NCBI GenBank assembly: GCA_949287225.1
Contig: CASEFP010000130.1
Span: 1-43,671 of the forward strand
DNA length: 43,671 nucleotides
Direction of reading: 5' to 3'
DNA from: an uncultured Lentisphaeria bacterium
GTDB taxonomy: Bacteria; Verrucomicrobiota; Lentisphaeria; Victivallales; UBA1829
Positions 1 through 8,928 of the stretch are shown here, in pieces (position 1 is the first letter of the stretch; every line of letters starts with the position of its first letter). The notes below the pieces were generated by a model. It made no database searches, had not been told where the DNA came from, and was given only the letters and a program-made list of their open reading frames with translations. The translations under genes and the position numbers were made by a program.

Positions 1-59
1 CGCAATTCCAGCAACCTTTGACGTTCCTGGTCCGTTATTTGAATACGAATTGTCTTCAT
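1..59 (-). CDS. 5' end of an unidentified gene, possibly a transposase or small DNA-binding protein
   Basis: Reading leftward from the ATG at 59-57 gives 19 codons beginning MKTIRIQITDQERQRLLEL before the window ends. A purine-rich ribosome site (AGAGGAA) sits about 5 bases upstream of the ATG on the same strand, which supports a real start. The short N-terminus resembles the opening of helix-turn-helix or IS630-type transposase proteins, but twenty residues cannot settle this. It is divergent from hypF. Confidence 0.5.
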   Translation of the reverse strand, partial: MKTIRIQITDQERQRLLEL

Positions 60-301
60 CTGTTCCTCTTCTGTTGGAGTTACAGATAACATACCACACC
101 TTTTCAATATTACAATATAAATTTATGCAACTTTGCTTATGCAAATTCAGGAAAACACCCGAATCTTTTCCTGGTGATGTCTCCTCTTTTTACGGGAAGG
201 AGCCGGAATTTTGCCTTCGTGCCGGAGTTCCCGATTGCAACTCCGGCGGCAGCGTGTATTTTAAAAGATGCCGGAAATGAATATGGAACAGACGGGAAGC
301 C
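60..301. promoter_or_regulatory. intergenic leader between the divergent gene at 1-59 and hypF
   Basis: No gene is credible here. Two structures are visible. TTATGCAA occurs twice as a direct repeat (123-130 and 137-144), a spacing that could suit a dimeric regulator. A perfect 9-bp hairpin, GCCGGAGTT pairing with AACTCCGGC around a 9-base loop (221-247), lies in the likely 5' leader of hypF. It is not followed by a T run, so it is not a plain terminator; attenuation or mRNA stabilisation is possible. No convincing -35/-10 pair was found. Confidence 0.3.
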
Positions 302-2614
302 ATGCTGCAGCGGAGAATTATTTTACGGGGAATTGTGGAAGGGGTCGGAATGCGTCCGGCGCTCTATCGTTTTTCCGTCGCGCATGGTTTCCATGGATTT
401 GTCCGCAACATGGGGGGAGCGGTTGAACTGCTCTGGCAGGGGGAGGCACTGGAGATGGAAGAAGCGTTCTTCGATCTGGAATCCGCCTTTCCTCCGGGTA
501 GCCGCGTCGATCACCCGGCGGCTTTTGAGGATTCCGCGCCGGAGATGCTTTATTCCTGCTTTTCCATTCTGCCCGGTCCGGAGGAGGACGCGGGAAGCGT
601 GAACCGCCTGACGCCGCCCGATCTTGCGCCGTGCCCGCGCTGTCTGGAGGAGATTTTCTCCGTATCCGGCCGCCGCGCCTCCTACGCCTTCAACAGCTGT
701 GCCGACTGCGGGCCTCGGGCGAGTGTGATCGAAAGCCTCCCCTATGACCGGGAAGCGACCGCGTGGAAGGCGTTCCCCCTGTGTCCCGCCTGCCGTAAGG
801 AGTATGAGGATCCTTCCGACCGCCGTTTCCATGTGGAGGGGATCAGCTGTCCGGTCTGCGGACCGGAACTGAAGCTGATGGATCGTGCTGGAAACGAACT
901 TTCCCCGGAAGATCCGCTTGGCGCGGCGGCTCTGCTTCTTGCGCGCGGCGGGATTCTCGCCATGAAGGGGGTCGGCGGATTCCAGCTGCTCGCCGATCCG
1001 TGTTCCGAATCGGCTGTCCGGCGTCTGCGCGCGTGCAAGAAAAGGCCGGAAAAACCGCTTGCCCTGATGGGGCGTTCCGTGGAAGATGTGCGCCGTTACT
1101 GCCGTCTTGATTCTCTTCAGGAGGAGGCGCTCACTTCACCCGCCGCGCCGATTGTGCTCCTGGAATGGAAAAGGGGAGGGGCGTTTCATGAGGAACTTCT
1201 GGCGCCGGACAATCCCCGCGAGGCGGGGATCATGCTTCCCGCGTCTCCTCTGCATGTGCTGCTGATGCAGCGCTTCCCCGGACCGTTTCTGATTGCGACC
1301 AGCGGAAACCGCGAAGGGGAGCCGCCCGCATTGGAGGATGCGGATGCCGCGGGGATGCTTTCGGACGGCGCGGATGCGTTTCTGACGCACAACCGCGCGA
1401 TTCTGCACCGGAACGATGATTCGCTCGGCGTGTCCAACGGCGGTCGTTTTCAGCTCTGGCGCCGGGCGCGCGGCTATCCGTTGAGCCTTCCGTGGCGGGT
1501 GCCGCGTTCCGTTGCGGCGGCGGGTGCGCTCTGGAAAAACACCTTTGCCGTGGCGGGGGAGGATTTTTTCCTAGTTTCCCCGCATCAGGGAGGGCTTGAG
1601 GACGCGGCGAACGCGGAGCGCCGGGAGGCGGCGTTCCGGAAGATGCTTTCGCAGCTTGCCGCTCCGCCCGAAGTGGTTGCCGTGGATCTGCATCCCGATT
1701 ATTTCAGCACGATAGCAGGAGAACGTCTCGCGCGGGAGCTCGGCGCGGAGCTCTGCCGGGTCCCGCATCACTATGCGCACGCGCTTGCCGGGCTTCTGGA
1801 GAGCGGGGAGCGCGCGGCGCTGGCGCTGGTCTTTGACGGGACGGGACTCGGGCCCGACGGACGGCTCTGGGGGGCGGAGCTGCTGGAAGTCTCTCTGGAT
1901 CAAGGCGGACGGCGTCTCGGCGCATGGGAGGAATCTCCGCTTCCGGGGGGAGCGCTTGCTGTGCGCGAAGTCTGGCGTCAGGCGGCGGCGCGCTGTCTGG
2001 CTTCCGGTATCTGTCCGGATCGCGTGAAAGAGATGTTTCCCCGCTATGCGGATCGGATGGAACTGCTTCACCGGCAGATGCTTGCAGGGGTGAATACCCC
2101 ATACAGCCCGTCCGCGGGAAGGCTTTTTGACGCGGTCTCCGCCCTGCTCGGCCATGCGCCGGAGCGCATCAGTTACGAGGGACAGGCGGCGGTCCGTCTG
2201 GAGGCTGCGGCGCGGAGCGGGGAAGCATCGGGAGATCCCGCGGAACTCTATCTTGCGCGCGAAAAGGATGGTCTCCTCGTCATCGACTGGAGCCCGCTGT
2301 TTGCAGACGCGGGAGAGGGGCGTCTTCCGAATGCGCGCACCTTTCACGAGGCGGTCGCGGACGCGGCGGTGCGGATGGTCGAATACGCGCTGGACTGCCG
2401 GGAGCATCCGGACGTGAAACTCCCTGTCATTCTGACCGGCGGCGTCTTTCAGAACCGTCTGCTGACGACTCTGACGCGGGAGCGCCTAGCATGTCGGGGA
2501 ATCCAGTGTTTCATACCCGGGACAATCCCTCCGAACGACGGCGGAATTTCCGTCGGACAAATCCTCTGGAGCGCCTTGCAATTCCGCCTTTCGGGTGTAA
2601 ATTATACGGTTTGA
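302..2614 (+). CDS. hypF: carbamoyltransferase HypF, first enzyme of cyanide ligand synthesis for NiFe hydrogenase
   Basis: At 770 residues this is full length for HypF. An acylphosphatase domain is at the N-terminus, with the GIVEGVGMRP loop (Arg18) and Asn36. Two zinc-finger-like units follow, with CxxC pairs at 111/114, 133/136, 161/164 and 183/186. A YrdC-type domain that adenylates carbamoyl phosphate spans roughly 200-380. The Kae1-like C-terminal domain has a metal-binding HHYAHA motif near residue 490. HypF uses carbamoyl phosphate and ATP to carbamoylate the C-terminal Cys of HypE. The start chosen has GGGAAG just upstream. It is the first gene of the hyp-ech run and ends 38 bases before hypC. 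Confidence 0.96.
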   Translation: MLQRRIILRGIVEGVGMRPALYRFSVAHGFHGFVRNMGGAVELLWQGEALEMEEAFFDLESAFPPGSRVDHPAAFEDSAPEMLYSCFSILPGPEEDAGSVNRLTPPDLAPCPRCLEEIFSVSGRRASYAFNSCADCGPRASVIESLPYDREATAWKAFPLCPACRKEYEDPSDRRFHVEGISCPVCGPELKLMDRAGNELSPEDPLGAAALLLARGGILAMKGVGGFQLLADPCSESAVRRLRACKKRPEKPLALMGRSVEDVRRYCRLDSLQEEALTSPAAPIVLLEWKRGGAFHEELLAPDNPREAGIMLPASPLHVLLMQRFPGPFLIATSGNREGEPPALEDADAAGMLSDGADAFLTHNRAILHRNDDSLGVSNGGRFQLWRRARGYPLSLPWRVPRSVAAAGALWKNTFAVAGEDFFLVSPHQGGLEDAANAERREAAFRKMLSQLAAPPEVVAVDLHPDYFSTIAGERLARELGAELCRVPHHYAHALAGLLESGERAALALVFDGTGLGPDGRLWGAELLEVSLDQGGRRLGAWEESPLPGGALAVREVWRQAAARCLASGICPDRVKEMFPRYADRMELLHRQMLAGVNTPYSPSAGRLFDAVSALLGHAPERISYEGQAAVRLEAAARSGEASGDPAELYLAREKDGLLVIDWSPLFADAGEGRLPNARTFHEAVADAAVRMVEYALDCREHPDVKLPVILTGGVFQNRLLTTLTRERLACRGIQCFIPGTIPPNDGGISVGQILWSALQFRLSGVNYTV

Positions 2615-2652
2615 TTTTTCGGAACTGTTTTTTTAAGCCGGATGGTTGGGAA

Positions 2653-2880
2653 ATGTGTGTAGCGATACCGATGAAAATCGTGGCGCTTCTTCCTGCGTGC
2701 CGCGGTCGGGTCGAGTGTGACGGCGTGGAGCGGGAAGTGAATCTGCGTCTGCTGGATCATTGTGAAGTGGGAGACTATGTCCTGGTTCATGCCGGTTATG
2801 CCATCGAGAAGGTCTCCCGCGCGTCCGCCGATGAGAATCTGCGCATTCTCGAAGAACTGAAGCGGAGTCTGGAATCATGA
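2653..2880 (+). CDS. hypC: hydrogenase maturation chaperone HypC
   Basis: A 75-residue protein starting MCVAIPMKIV. After Met removal the N-terminal Cys2 is the family's iron-binding residue. The MCVAIP opening, a small beta-barrel with a D-Y-V-L-V-H-A-G-like segment and a helical tail are all typical of HypC/HupF. An upstream in-frame start at 2491 would bury Cys2 and overlap hypF, so it was rejected. HypC carries the Fe(CN)2CO unit with HypD to the large subunit, here probably EchE. Its stop overlaps the hypD start (ATGA). Confidence 0.95.
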   Translation: MCVAIPMKIVALLPACRGRVECDGVEREVNLRLLDHCEVGDYVLVHAGYAIEKVSRASADENLRILEELKRSLES

Positions 2881-3938
2881 ACTCCTCCGCGGCATTCTGG
2901 CGCGCAGCGCTCCAACGCGCAATGGACGGCATCGGCAGGCCCGTGAATCTGATGGAGGTCTGCGGAAGCCACAGCCTTGCCGTCGCGAAATACGGTCTGC
3001 GCGCCTTGCTGCCTGACGGACTGCGTCTCCTTTCCGGGCCGGGATGCCCGGTCTGCGTTTCCGGCGCGCGCTTCATCGACAATGCCATTGCGCTCTCCCG
3101 GCGCGGAGTCAAAGTGGCGGTATTCGGCGATCTCCTGCGCATTCCCGGATCGGAAGGGACGCTTCAGAGTGAAAAGGAGCTTCTGGTCATCTACTCTCCC
3201 GAGGAGGCGTTGCTTTACGCGCGGAACCATCCGGAAACGGAGGTCGTTCTTGCGGCGGTCGGGTTTGCTCCGACGCTCTCCGCCGGAGCCGCCGTGCTGG
3301 AGGAGGCGGCGCGTTCCGGAGTGAAGAATTTTTCCATGCTGACCGATTTCAAGCGGATCCGTCCGGCGCTCGACATGCTCGCGCTTGATCCGGCGACGGA
3401 ACTTGCCGGTTTTCTGCTGCCCGGCCATGTGGCTGCCGTGACCGGTGAAAAGGAGTTTGTTTCCCTTGCTCTTCCCGGCGTGATTTCCGGATTTGCGCCG
3501 GAAAACATTCTGCATTCGCTTTATCTGCTCCTGCTCCAGGTCGCGGAGGGAAAGAATGTTGTCGTCAACAATTATCACATGATGGTCTCCCCGGAGGGCA
3601 ATACGACCGCGCTTGCGCTGATCGAACGGTGTTTTGAAGCGGTTTCCGGCGAATGGCGCGGGATCGGAATGGTCCCCGGCGGATGCTGGAAGATCCGGAA
3701 GGAGTTTGCCGTGTTCGATGCCGCGCTGAAATATCAGCTGGACACTGCCGGCACGGTGCGCGCGCCCGCGCTCTGCCGCTGCGGCGATGTCCTGCGCGGT
3801 CACATTGCTCCCTGTGAGTGTCCCCTGTTCGGGAAGGCCTGCACGCCGGAACATCCGGTCGGCGCCTGCATGGTCAGCACGGAGGGAGCGTGCGCGGCAT
3901 CGTATCACTACCGGGGGACGGAGGGGGCGTCATGCTGA
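2877..3938 (+). CDS. hypD: hydrogenase maturation protein HypD, Fe(CN)2CO scaffold
   Basis: The 353-residue length fits HypD. Conserved cysteines are visible in CGSH (Cys29) and in GPGCPVC (Cys57 and Cys60), motifs used for iron binding and thiol redox chemistry. The C-terminal part is Cys-rich (CRCGDVLRG and following), as expected for the [4Fe-4S] site. HypD with HypC assembles the iron centre with its CN and CO ligands using the HypE product. The start overlaps the hypC stop by four bases and has GGAG about 9 bases upstream. The 3' end overlaps hypE by 7 bases. Confidence 0.96.
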   Translation: MNSSAAFWRAALQRAMDGIGRPVNLMEVCGSHSLAVAKYGLRALLPDGLRLLSGPGCPVCVSGARFIDNAIALSRRGVKVAVFGDLLRIPGSEGTLQSEKELLVIYSPEEALLYARNHPETEVVLAAVGFAPTLSAGAAVLEEAARSGVKNFSMLTDFKRIRPALDMLALDPATELAGFLLPGHVAAVTGEKEFVSLALPGVISGFAPENILHSLYLLLLQVAEGKNVVVNNYHMMVSPEGNTTALALIERCFEAVSGEWRGIGMVPGGCWKIRKEFAVFDAALKYQLDTAGTVRAPALCRCGDVLRGHIAPCECPLFGKACTPEHPVGACMVSTEGACAASYHYRGTEGASC

Positions 3939-4921
3939 TCACACTGGCTCACGGCGGAGGGGGACGGGCGGGAAGCCGCCTGATCGAGGAGGAGATTCTC
4001 TCCCGGTTCGGGGAGGGGCCGCTTGCCGGACTGCCGGACGCGGCGCAGCTTCCGGGGGGACTCGTGTTTTCCACGGACAGTTTTGTGGTGACGCCGCGCT
4101 TTTTCCCCGGCGGCGACATCGGGAAACTTGCGGTCTGCGGGACGGGGAACGATATTTATGTCGCGGGCGGGATTCCGCGTTTTCTTTCGCTTGCGATGAT
4201 TCTGGAGGAGGGGTTTCCCCGTGCGGAACTCTCCCGGATTCTGGACTCGGTTGCGGCCGCCGCGCGTGCTTCCGGAGTCAGGATTGCAACCGGAGACACG
4301 AAAGTGGTGCCCCGGGGCGCGGCGGACGGGATTTACCTGAACACGGCGGGAATCGGCACAGCGGACACGCGTCTCCGTCTCGGGCGTGAGTTCCTTCGGG
4401 AAGGCGACGCGATTCTGGTCAGCGGCGGCATCGCCGACCACGGCATGGCGATTCTCGCGGCGCGGCACGGGATCGAAGGGAAGGGGATTGTCAGCGACTG
4501 CGCCTCCGTCGGACCGTTTGTTTCCGCCGCCGCGGAGATCGCGGGGGAGGGGATCCGTTTCATGCGTGACCCGACGCGCGGCGGCGTGGGAGCCGTACTG
4601 CAGGAGATTGTGGGGCCCTCGGGGTTCGGTGCGGAGATTGCCGAAGGCATGCTTCCGTGCCGTCCCGCGGTGCGGACGCTTTCGGAGATGCTCGGGATTG
4701 ATCCGCTTTTCTGCGCCTGCGAGGGGCGGGTTGTCCTGATTGCGGAGGAGAAAAGCGCCGAGGCGATTCTGGAGGCGTGGAGTAAACTTCCCGGCGGGGA
4801 GCTTGCCGCGCGGATCGGAAGGGTCAATTCCGATGCGGGGCGGGTGACGCTTGCCGGAGAATGGGGCGGTCGGAGGATCATGATCCAGCCGGACGGCGAC
4901 CAGCTCCCGAGGATCTGCTGA
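3932..4921 (+). CDS. hypE: carbamoyl dehydratase HypE
   Basis: 329 residues, beginning MLITLAHGGGGRAG and ending LPRIC. The terminal Cys329 is the residue that HypF carbamoylates and that HypE dehydrates with ATP to a thiocyanate; its presence at the very C-terminus argues for a functional enzyme. The PurM/AIRS-like fold is supported by the FFPGGDIGKLAVCG and ATGDTKVV segments. A longer in-frame start at 3818 was rejected because it lies deep inside hypD, while the ATG at 3932 has a GGAGGGGG ribosome site. The stop overlaps hypA as TGATG. Confidence 0.96.
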   Translation: MLITLAHGGGGRAGSRLIEEEILSRFGEGPLAGLPDAAQLPGGLVFSTDSFVVTPRFFPGGDIGKLAVCGTGNDIYVAGGIPRFLSLAMILEEGFPRAELSRILDSVAAAARASGVRIATGDTKVVPRGAADGIYLNTAGIGTADTRLRLGREFLREGDAILVSGGIADHGMAILAARHGIEGKGIVSDCASVGPFVSAAAEIAGEGIRFMRDPTRGGVGAVLQEIVGPSGFGAEIAEGMLPCRPAVRTLSEMLGIDPLFCACEGRVVLIAEEKSAEAILEAWSKLPGGELAARIGRVNSDAGRVTLAGEWGGRRIMIQPDGDQLPRIC

Positions 4922-5274
4922 TGCACGAACTCTCTGTGGCGCAGGCGCTTCTGGATACAGTTGACCGCTGGCAGAAGGAGAACGGCGGAAATGTGCTGTC
5001 GCTGCGCGTGGAGATCGGACGTCTTGCGGGAGTCGATCCGGAGGCGCTCGCCTATGCATGGCCGATGGCGCTTGGCGCCTCGGAGAATGTGCATCTGCAC
5101 GGATGCCGTCTGGAGACGGAGATGCTTCCGCTGGAGTTCTCCTGCACGGCGTGCGGGCGCCGTGTGCTGTCGGAAAAGCTGGTGATGATCTGTCCGGACT
5201 GCGGATGCGAGAGAATGCGCCATCTGTCCGGACGTGAGTTGAGATTGAAGGATATTGAGGTGGAACATGTGTGA
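4921..5274 (+). CDS. hypA: nickel insertion protein HypA
   Basis: A 117-residue protein with the MHELSVAQAL opening that holds the nickel ligands (N-terminal amine, His2, Glu3). The zinc site is formed by two CxxC pairs, Cys75/Cys78 and Cys91/Cys94. HypA delivers Ni to the hydrogenase large subunit together with HypB. The start overlaps the hypE stop (TGATG). An alternative start at 4861 would remove the N-terminal nickel motif, so it was rejected. The 3' end overlaps hypB by 8 bases. Confidence 0.95.
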   Translation: MHELSVAQALLDTVDRWQKENGGNVLSLRVEIGRLAGVDPEALAYAWPMALGASENVHLHGCRLETEMLPLEFSCTACGRRVLSEKLVMICPDCGCERMRHLSGRELRLKDIEVEHV

Positions 5275-6067
5275 GAGCTGCGGGTGCGGGGACCGTTCGG
5301 GTCATGCGCACCATCACGGGCATGCCGACGGCGTGCATTTTCACAGGGACGCCGACGGGAATCTCTATTCCCACCGGCACTCATCCGCGGAGCGGGTGCC
5401 GCTCGGCACGGCGATTCTGGCCGCGAACGACGAACAGGCGGCGCGTCTCCGGGCGTATTTTCAGAAGCGCGGCATTTACGTGCTGAATCTGATTTCGTCG
5501 CCGGGCTCCGGCAAGACCGCGCTCCTGGAGCGGACGCTGGATCTTCTGAAGGAGAATGCGGTTCCCGCTGCGGTGATCGTCGGGGATCCCTACGGGGAGG
5601 CCGATGCCGAACGGATGCGCAGCCGCGGTGCGAAGGTGACGCAGATTCAGGTGCATGAGAGCTGTCACTTGAACGCTTCGCAGATTGAGGCGGTGCTGGA
5701 CGAGGCCGTTCCGGAAGGGACGAAGATTCTTTTCATCGAAAATGTCGGCAATCTGGTCTGCCCTGTCGCGTTCGATCTCGGGGAGAATGCGAAGATCGCG
5801 CTTCTCTCCACGCCGGAGGGCGAGGAGAAGCCCGTCAAATATCCGGCGCTGTTCGCCGCCGCGGACGTGGTGCTGCTGACGAAAAGCGATCTGGCGGATG
5901 TGCTGGGGTGGGACCGCGCGCTCTGCACCGGCAATATCCGGAAGGTCAATCCCGACGCTCTTGTCATCGAACTTTCCGCGCGGCGCGGAACCGGGCTGGA
6001 GCCCTGGATCGGATATCTGAAAAAACATATACAATCAAATGAATCCATAATAACAAAAAGAAAGTAA
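5267..6067 (+). CDS. hypB: nickel-binding GTPase HypB
   Basis: 266 residues. The N-terminus carries the CESCGC high-affinity nickel motif (Cys2, Cys5, Cys7). A His-rich stretch follows, with nine histidines between residues 13 and 38, of the kind associated with nickel storage. A P-loop SSPGSGKT is at 77-84, and the rest follows the SIMIBI GTPase pattern (IENVGNLVCP, then TKSDL for guanine recognition). HypB powers nickel transfer with HypA. It starts within the end of hypA with GAGGTGG as ribosome site, and echA begins 4 bases after its stop, tying maturation and structural genes into one transcript. Confidence 0.95.
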   Translation: MCESCGCGDRSGHAHHHGHADGVHFHRDADGNLYSHRHSSAERVPLGTAILAANDEQAARLRAYFQKRGIYVLNLISSPGSGKTALLERTLDLLKENAVPAAVIVGDPYGEADAERMRSRGAKVTQIQVHESCHLNASQIEAVLDEAVPEGTKILFIENVGNLVCPVAFDLGENAKIALLSTPEGEEKPVKYPALFAAADVVLLTKSDLADVLGWDRALCTGNIRKVNPDALVIELSARRGTGLEPWIGYLKKHIQSNESIITKRK

Positions 6068-6071
6068 AAAA

Positions 6072-8030
6072 ATGGCAGAATGGTTGTTGTACGGTATGAT
6101 GGGAATTCCGCTCGTCTGCGGTGTTCTCGCACTGCTGGCCGGGAGTGACCGCCTGCGCAACGGAATCGCGGCATTCAGCGCGGTTGCTGTGGCGCTTGGG
6201 GGGCTTGCTCTGGTCTGGTTGTCTCTGCAGACTCCGGGTCCCGGGCGGATCTGGAGTCTGACAGCTCCGCTTCAGGCGGGATGGATCGGAAGCGCGCTGG
6301 AACTGGTGATCATCGGCGTGATCTTCGCAGTCGCACTCCGGATCCGGAATTTCTGGATCGCGCTGTTCGGCGTGATTCAGTTCATTCTCGCGCTCGCGGT
6401 CAATTTTCTGCCTGCGCACGAGGAGGAGACCCGTCTGGTGCTGTTCCGGATCGACGACCTGACCCGGATCATGCTTCTGGTGACCTCGCTTGTCGGCGCC
6501 TCGATCCTGATTTTCGCGATCGGCTACATGAAGGAACACGCGAAACACGCGCCGCCGACGGCGGGTTCGAACGCGCGGTTCTTCTTTTTCTTCATCAGCT
6601 TCATCGGCTTCATGGTCGGGCTGGTCTGCTCGAACCACCTCTCGTTCTTCTCGTTCTTCTGGGAGGCTACGACGTTCTGTTCCTACGCGCTGATCGGTCA
6701 GGACGGAGGGGAGGCGCGGCGGGTCAACGCGGTCCGCGCGCTCTTCATCAACAGCTTCGGCGGCGTCCTGCTTCTGGGCGGCATTTTTCTGCTGAAATGG
6801 TACACCGGCGGCGAGAGTTTCGACGCGGTGCTCGCCAATAAGAGCGTCACGCTTCTTCCGGCGGTTCTGCTCTGCGTGGCGGCGTTCACAAAATCGGCGC
6901 TGTTCCCGTTCCAGAGCTGGCTGCTCGGCGCGATGGTCGCTCCCACGCCGGTTTCGGCGATGCTTCACGCGGCGACGATGGTGAAGGCCGGCGTCTATCT
7001 GGTCATGCGCATCACGCCCGGCTTCTACAATGAGCGCGCGATGATGGTTGTGGCATTTGCCGGGGCGCTCTCGTTCGTCGGCGGCGCGCTGCTGGCGGGG
7101 ACGCAGAGCAACGGCAAGAAGGTGCTCGCCTACTCGACGATCTCCAATCTCGGACTCGTGGTGGCGTGCGCCGGGATCGACTCTCCGCTCGCCTATGCCG
7201 CGGGACTTGCGATCATCACGTTCCACGCGATTTCCAAGGGGCTTCTCTTCCTCTGCGTCGGCAGGATCGAGCAGAAGATCGGCAGCCGCGACATCGAGGA
7301 TATGGACGGCCTGATCTTCAAGATGCCGTTCACGACCTGCGCGGCACTGCTGGGCATGATGTCGATGCTGCTCCCGCCGTTCGGCATGCTCCTGAGCAAA
7401 TGGCTGGCGATCGAGGCGACGATCCGTTCGCCGTTCCTCCTGGTCTTCATGGTTCTGGGCAGCGCGCTGACCGTCTTTTTCTGGGCGAAGTGGATCGGCA
7501 GGATGCAGAACACCGGCTACCACGAGCACATGCCCCGGGAGGACATCGGGCTTCCGATGCGGATCTCGATGACCCTGCTCGGGCTGATGATCCTCGGCAC
7601 CGGAGTCACGACAATGTTCATCTTCGGCAAGGTCTTCGTGCCGATGGCGCATGCCGTGTTCGACGATGTGCCGAATGCGAACTGGCAGGCGCTGAGTGAA
7701 CCGGGCACTTTCTCGGCGGTTGTGATTTTCGCGGCGGTCGGCGCGGGGCTTCTGATCTATTATTTCGTGTTCTGGCGCCGTTTCAGGAAGGAGAATGTCC
7801 GTCTGCCGTTCCTCTGCGGAGAGAATATCGAGATCGACAACGTGGACCAGGACAACGACATCCGGTCCTACGACTTCCACTCCGTCTGCGGCAAGGTGGA
7901 GCACTGCGTGTTTTCCAGCTATTATTTCCACGGCGTCATCAACGAGAAGCTCGTGACGATGTGCCTGAACTGGGGTGCCTGGCTGATCATTGTCGTTCTG
8001 ATCGGCAACAGCATCGCCGCAACCCGCTGA
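6072..8030 (+). CDS. echA: Ech-type hydrogenase membrane subunit EchA (NuoL-like antiporter subunit)
   Basis: A 652-residue polytopic membrane protein with many hydrophobic helices. The FTKSALFPFQSWLLGAM segment and the following helix with SAMLHAATMVKAG are signatures of the proton-translocating NuoL/MrpA family, and the LAYSTISNLG segment is also typical. Within the Ech complex this subunit is thought to move H+ or Na+ as electrons pass to protons. Position directly before an echB-F set supports Ech (group 4) rather than complex I. The ribosome site is weak (A-rich), consistent with coupling to hypB. Confidence 0.9.
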   Translation: MAEWLLYGMMGIPLVCGVLALLAGSDRLRNGIAAFSAVAVALGGLALVWLSLQTPGPGRIWSLTAPLQAGWIGSALELVIIGVIFAVALRIRNFWIALFGVIQFILALAVNFLPAHEEETRLVLFRIDDLTRIMLLVTSLVGASILIFAIGYMKEHAKHAPPTAGSNARFFFFFISFIGFMVGLVCSNHLSFFSFFWEATTFCSYALIGQDGGEARRVNAVRALFINSFGGVLLLGGIFLLKWYTGGESFDAVLANKSVTLLPAVLLCVAAFTKSALFPFQSWLLGAMVAPTPVSAMLHAATMVKAGVYLVMRITPGFYNERAMMVVAFAGALSFVGGALLAGTQSNGKKVLAYSTISNLGLVVACAGIDSPLAYAAGLAIITFHAISKGLLFLCVGRIEQKIGSRDIEDMDGLIFKMPFTTCAALLGMMSMLLPPFGMLLSKWLAIEATIRSPFLLVFMVLGSALTVFFWAKWIGRMQNTGYHEHMPREDIGLPMRISMTLLGLMILGTGVTTMFIFGKVFVPMAHAVFDDVPNANWQALSEPGTFSAVVIFAAVGAGLLIYYFVFWRRFRKENVRLPFLCGENIEIDNVDQDNDIRSYDFHSVCGKVEHCVFSSYYFHGVINEKLVTMCLNWGAWLIIVVLIGNSIAATR

Positions 8031-8045
8031 CAGGAGTCCGTCACA

Positions 8046-8924
8046 ATGAATCTTACTGAATTTTTCCGTTCCGTCTGGAACAATCCGACGATTCTCACGA
8101 TTCTGGCCCTGCTTTTCGCGCCGGTCTTCGGCTGCGTGCTGATGAGCCTCGACCGGAAGATCACCGCGCGCATGCAGGGACGCATGGGACCGCCCTGGCT
8201 CCAGCCGTTCTACGATCTGTGCAAACTGTTCGGCAAGCAGCCTCTGGCGCTGCACCGGCCGCAAATCATGTATGCGGTTCTGCATCTGGTGTTCATGATG
8301 CTTGTGGTGGTGCTTCTGGTTCAGGGGCAGGACCTTCTGATGGTGCTTTTCGTGCAGGCGTTTTCCGTGATCTGCCTCGTGCTGGGCGGCATGAGCGTGC
8401 GCTCGCCGTACAGCTGGATCGGCAGCCAGCGCAAGATCCTCCAGATGCTCGCCTACGAGCCGGTGCTGGTGCTCCTGATTCTCGCGGTCAATCTGCGGGA
8501 CAGCAGTTTCCTGGCCTCAAAGGTGATGGAGAATCCGCAGCCGCTGCTCTTCTCGATGCCGCTGCTGTTCCTCGCGTTTCTCTGCGTGGTGGCGATCGAG
8601 TTCCAGAAGTCGCCCTTCGACGTCGCCACGTCGCATCATGCGCATCAGGAGATCGTCAAGGGTATCACGCTCGAATTTTCGGGGCCCTTTCTCGGGATCA
8701 TCGAGATTGCCCACTGCTACGAGATGGCGATCTTTTTCGGGCTGATGATGGCGTTCTGGCATACGAGTCTGCTCGCCGGTTTTCTGCTGGCATTCTGCAG
8801 TTTTCTTTTTCTCCTGATTCTCGACAATGCGTTTTCCAGGCTGACGTCCTACTGGATGCTGCGGTACATGTGGACCGTTCCTCTGACGCTCGCATTGGCG
8901 AATCTGATCTGGCTCTGGAGGTGA
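8046..8924 (+). CDS. echB: Ech hydrogenase membrane subunit EchB (NuoH-like)
   Basis: 292 residues with about eight predicted membrane helices. The GRMGPPWLQPFYDLCKLFGK region and the PFDVATSHHAHQEIVKG loop match the NuoH/HyfC/EchB family, which anchors the soluble arm and forms part of the ion path. The start has AGGAG about 10 bases upstream. The gene lies 15 bases after echA, and the ribosome site of echC (GGAGGTGA) is embedded in its last codons. Confidence 0.92.
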   Translation: MNLTEFFRSVWNNPTILTILALLFAPVFGCVLMSLDRKITARMQGRMGPPWLQPFYDLCKLFGKQPLALHRPQIMYAVLHLVFMMLVVVLLVQGQDLLMVLFVQAFSVICLVLGGMSVRSPYSWIGSQRKILQMLAYEPVLVLLILAVNLRDSSFLASKVMENPQPLLFSMPLLFLAFLCVVAIEFQKSPFDVATSHHAHQEIVKGITLEFSGPFLGIIEIAHCYEMAIFFGLMMAFWHTSLLAGFLLAFCSFLFLLILDNAFSRLTSYWMLRYMWTVPLTLALANLIWLWR

Positions 8925-8928
8925 CACT

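Noticed and set aside
3908..5380. 490-codon minus-strand open frame
   Set aside because: Lies antisense to hypE, hypA and the start of hypB, which have complete family motifs; Arg/Pro-rich composition is typical of a shadow frame in high-GC DNA.
5964..8285. 773-codon minus-strand open frame
   Set aside because: Antisense to echA; composition rich in His, Arg, Asp and Gln without domain-like patterns.
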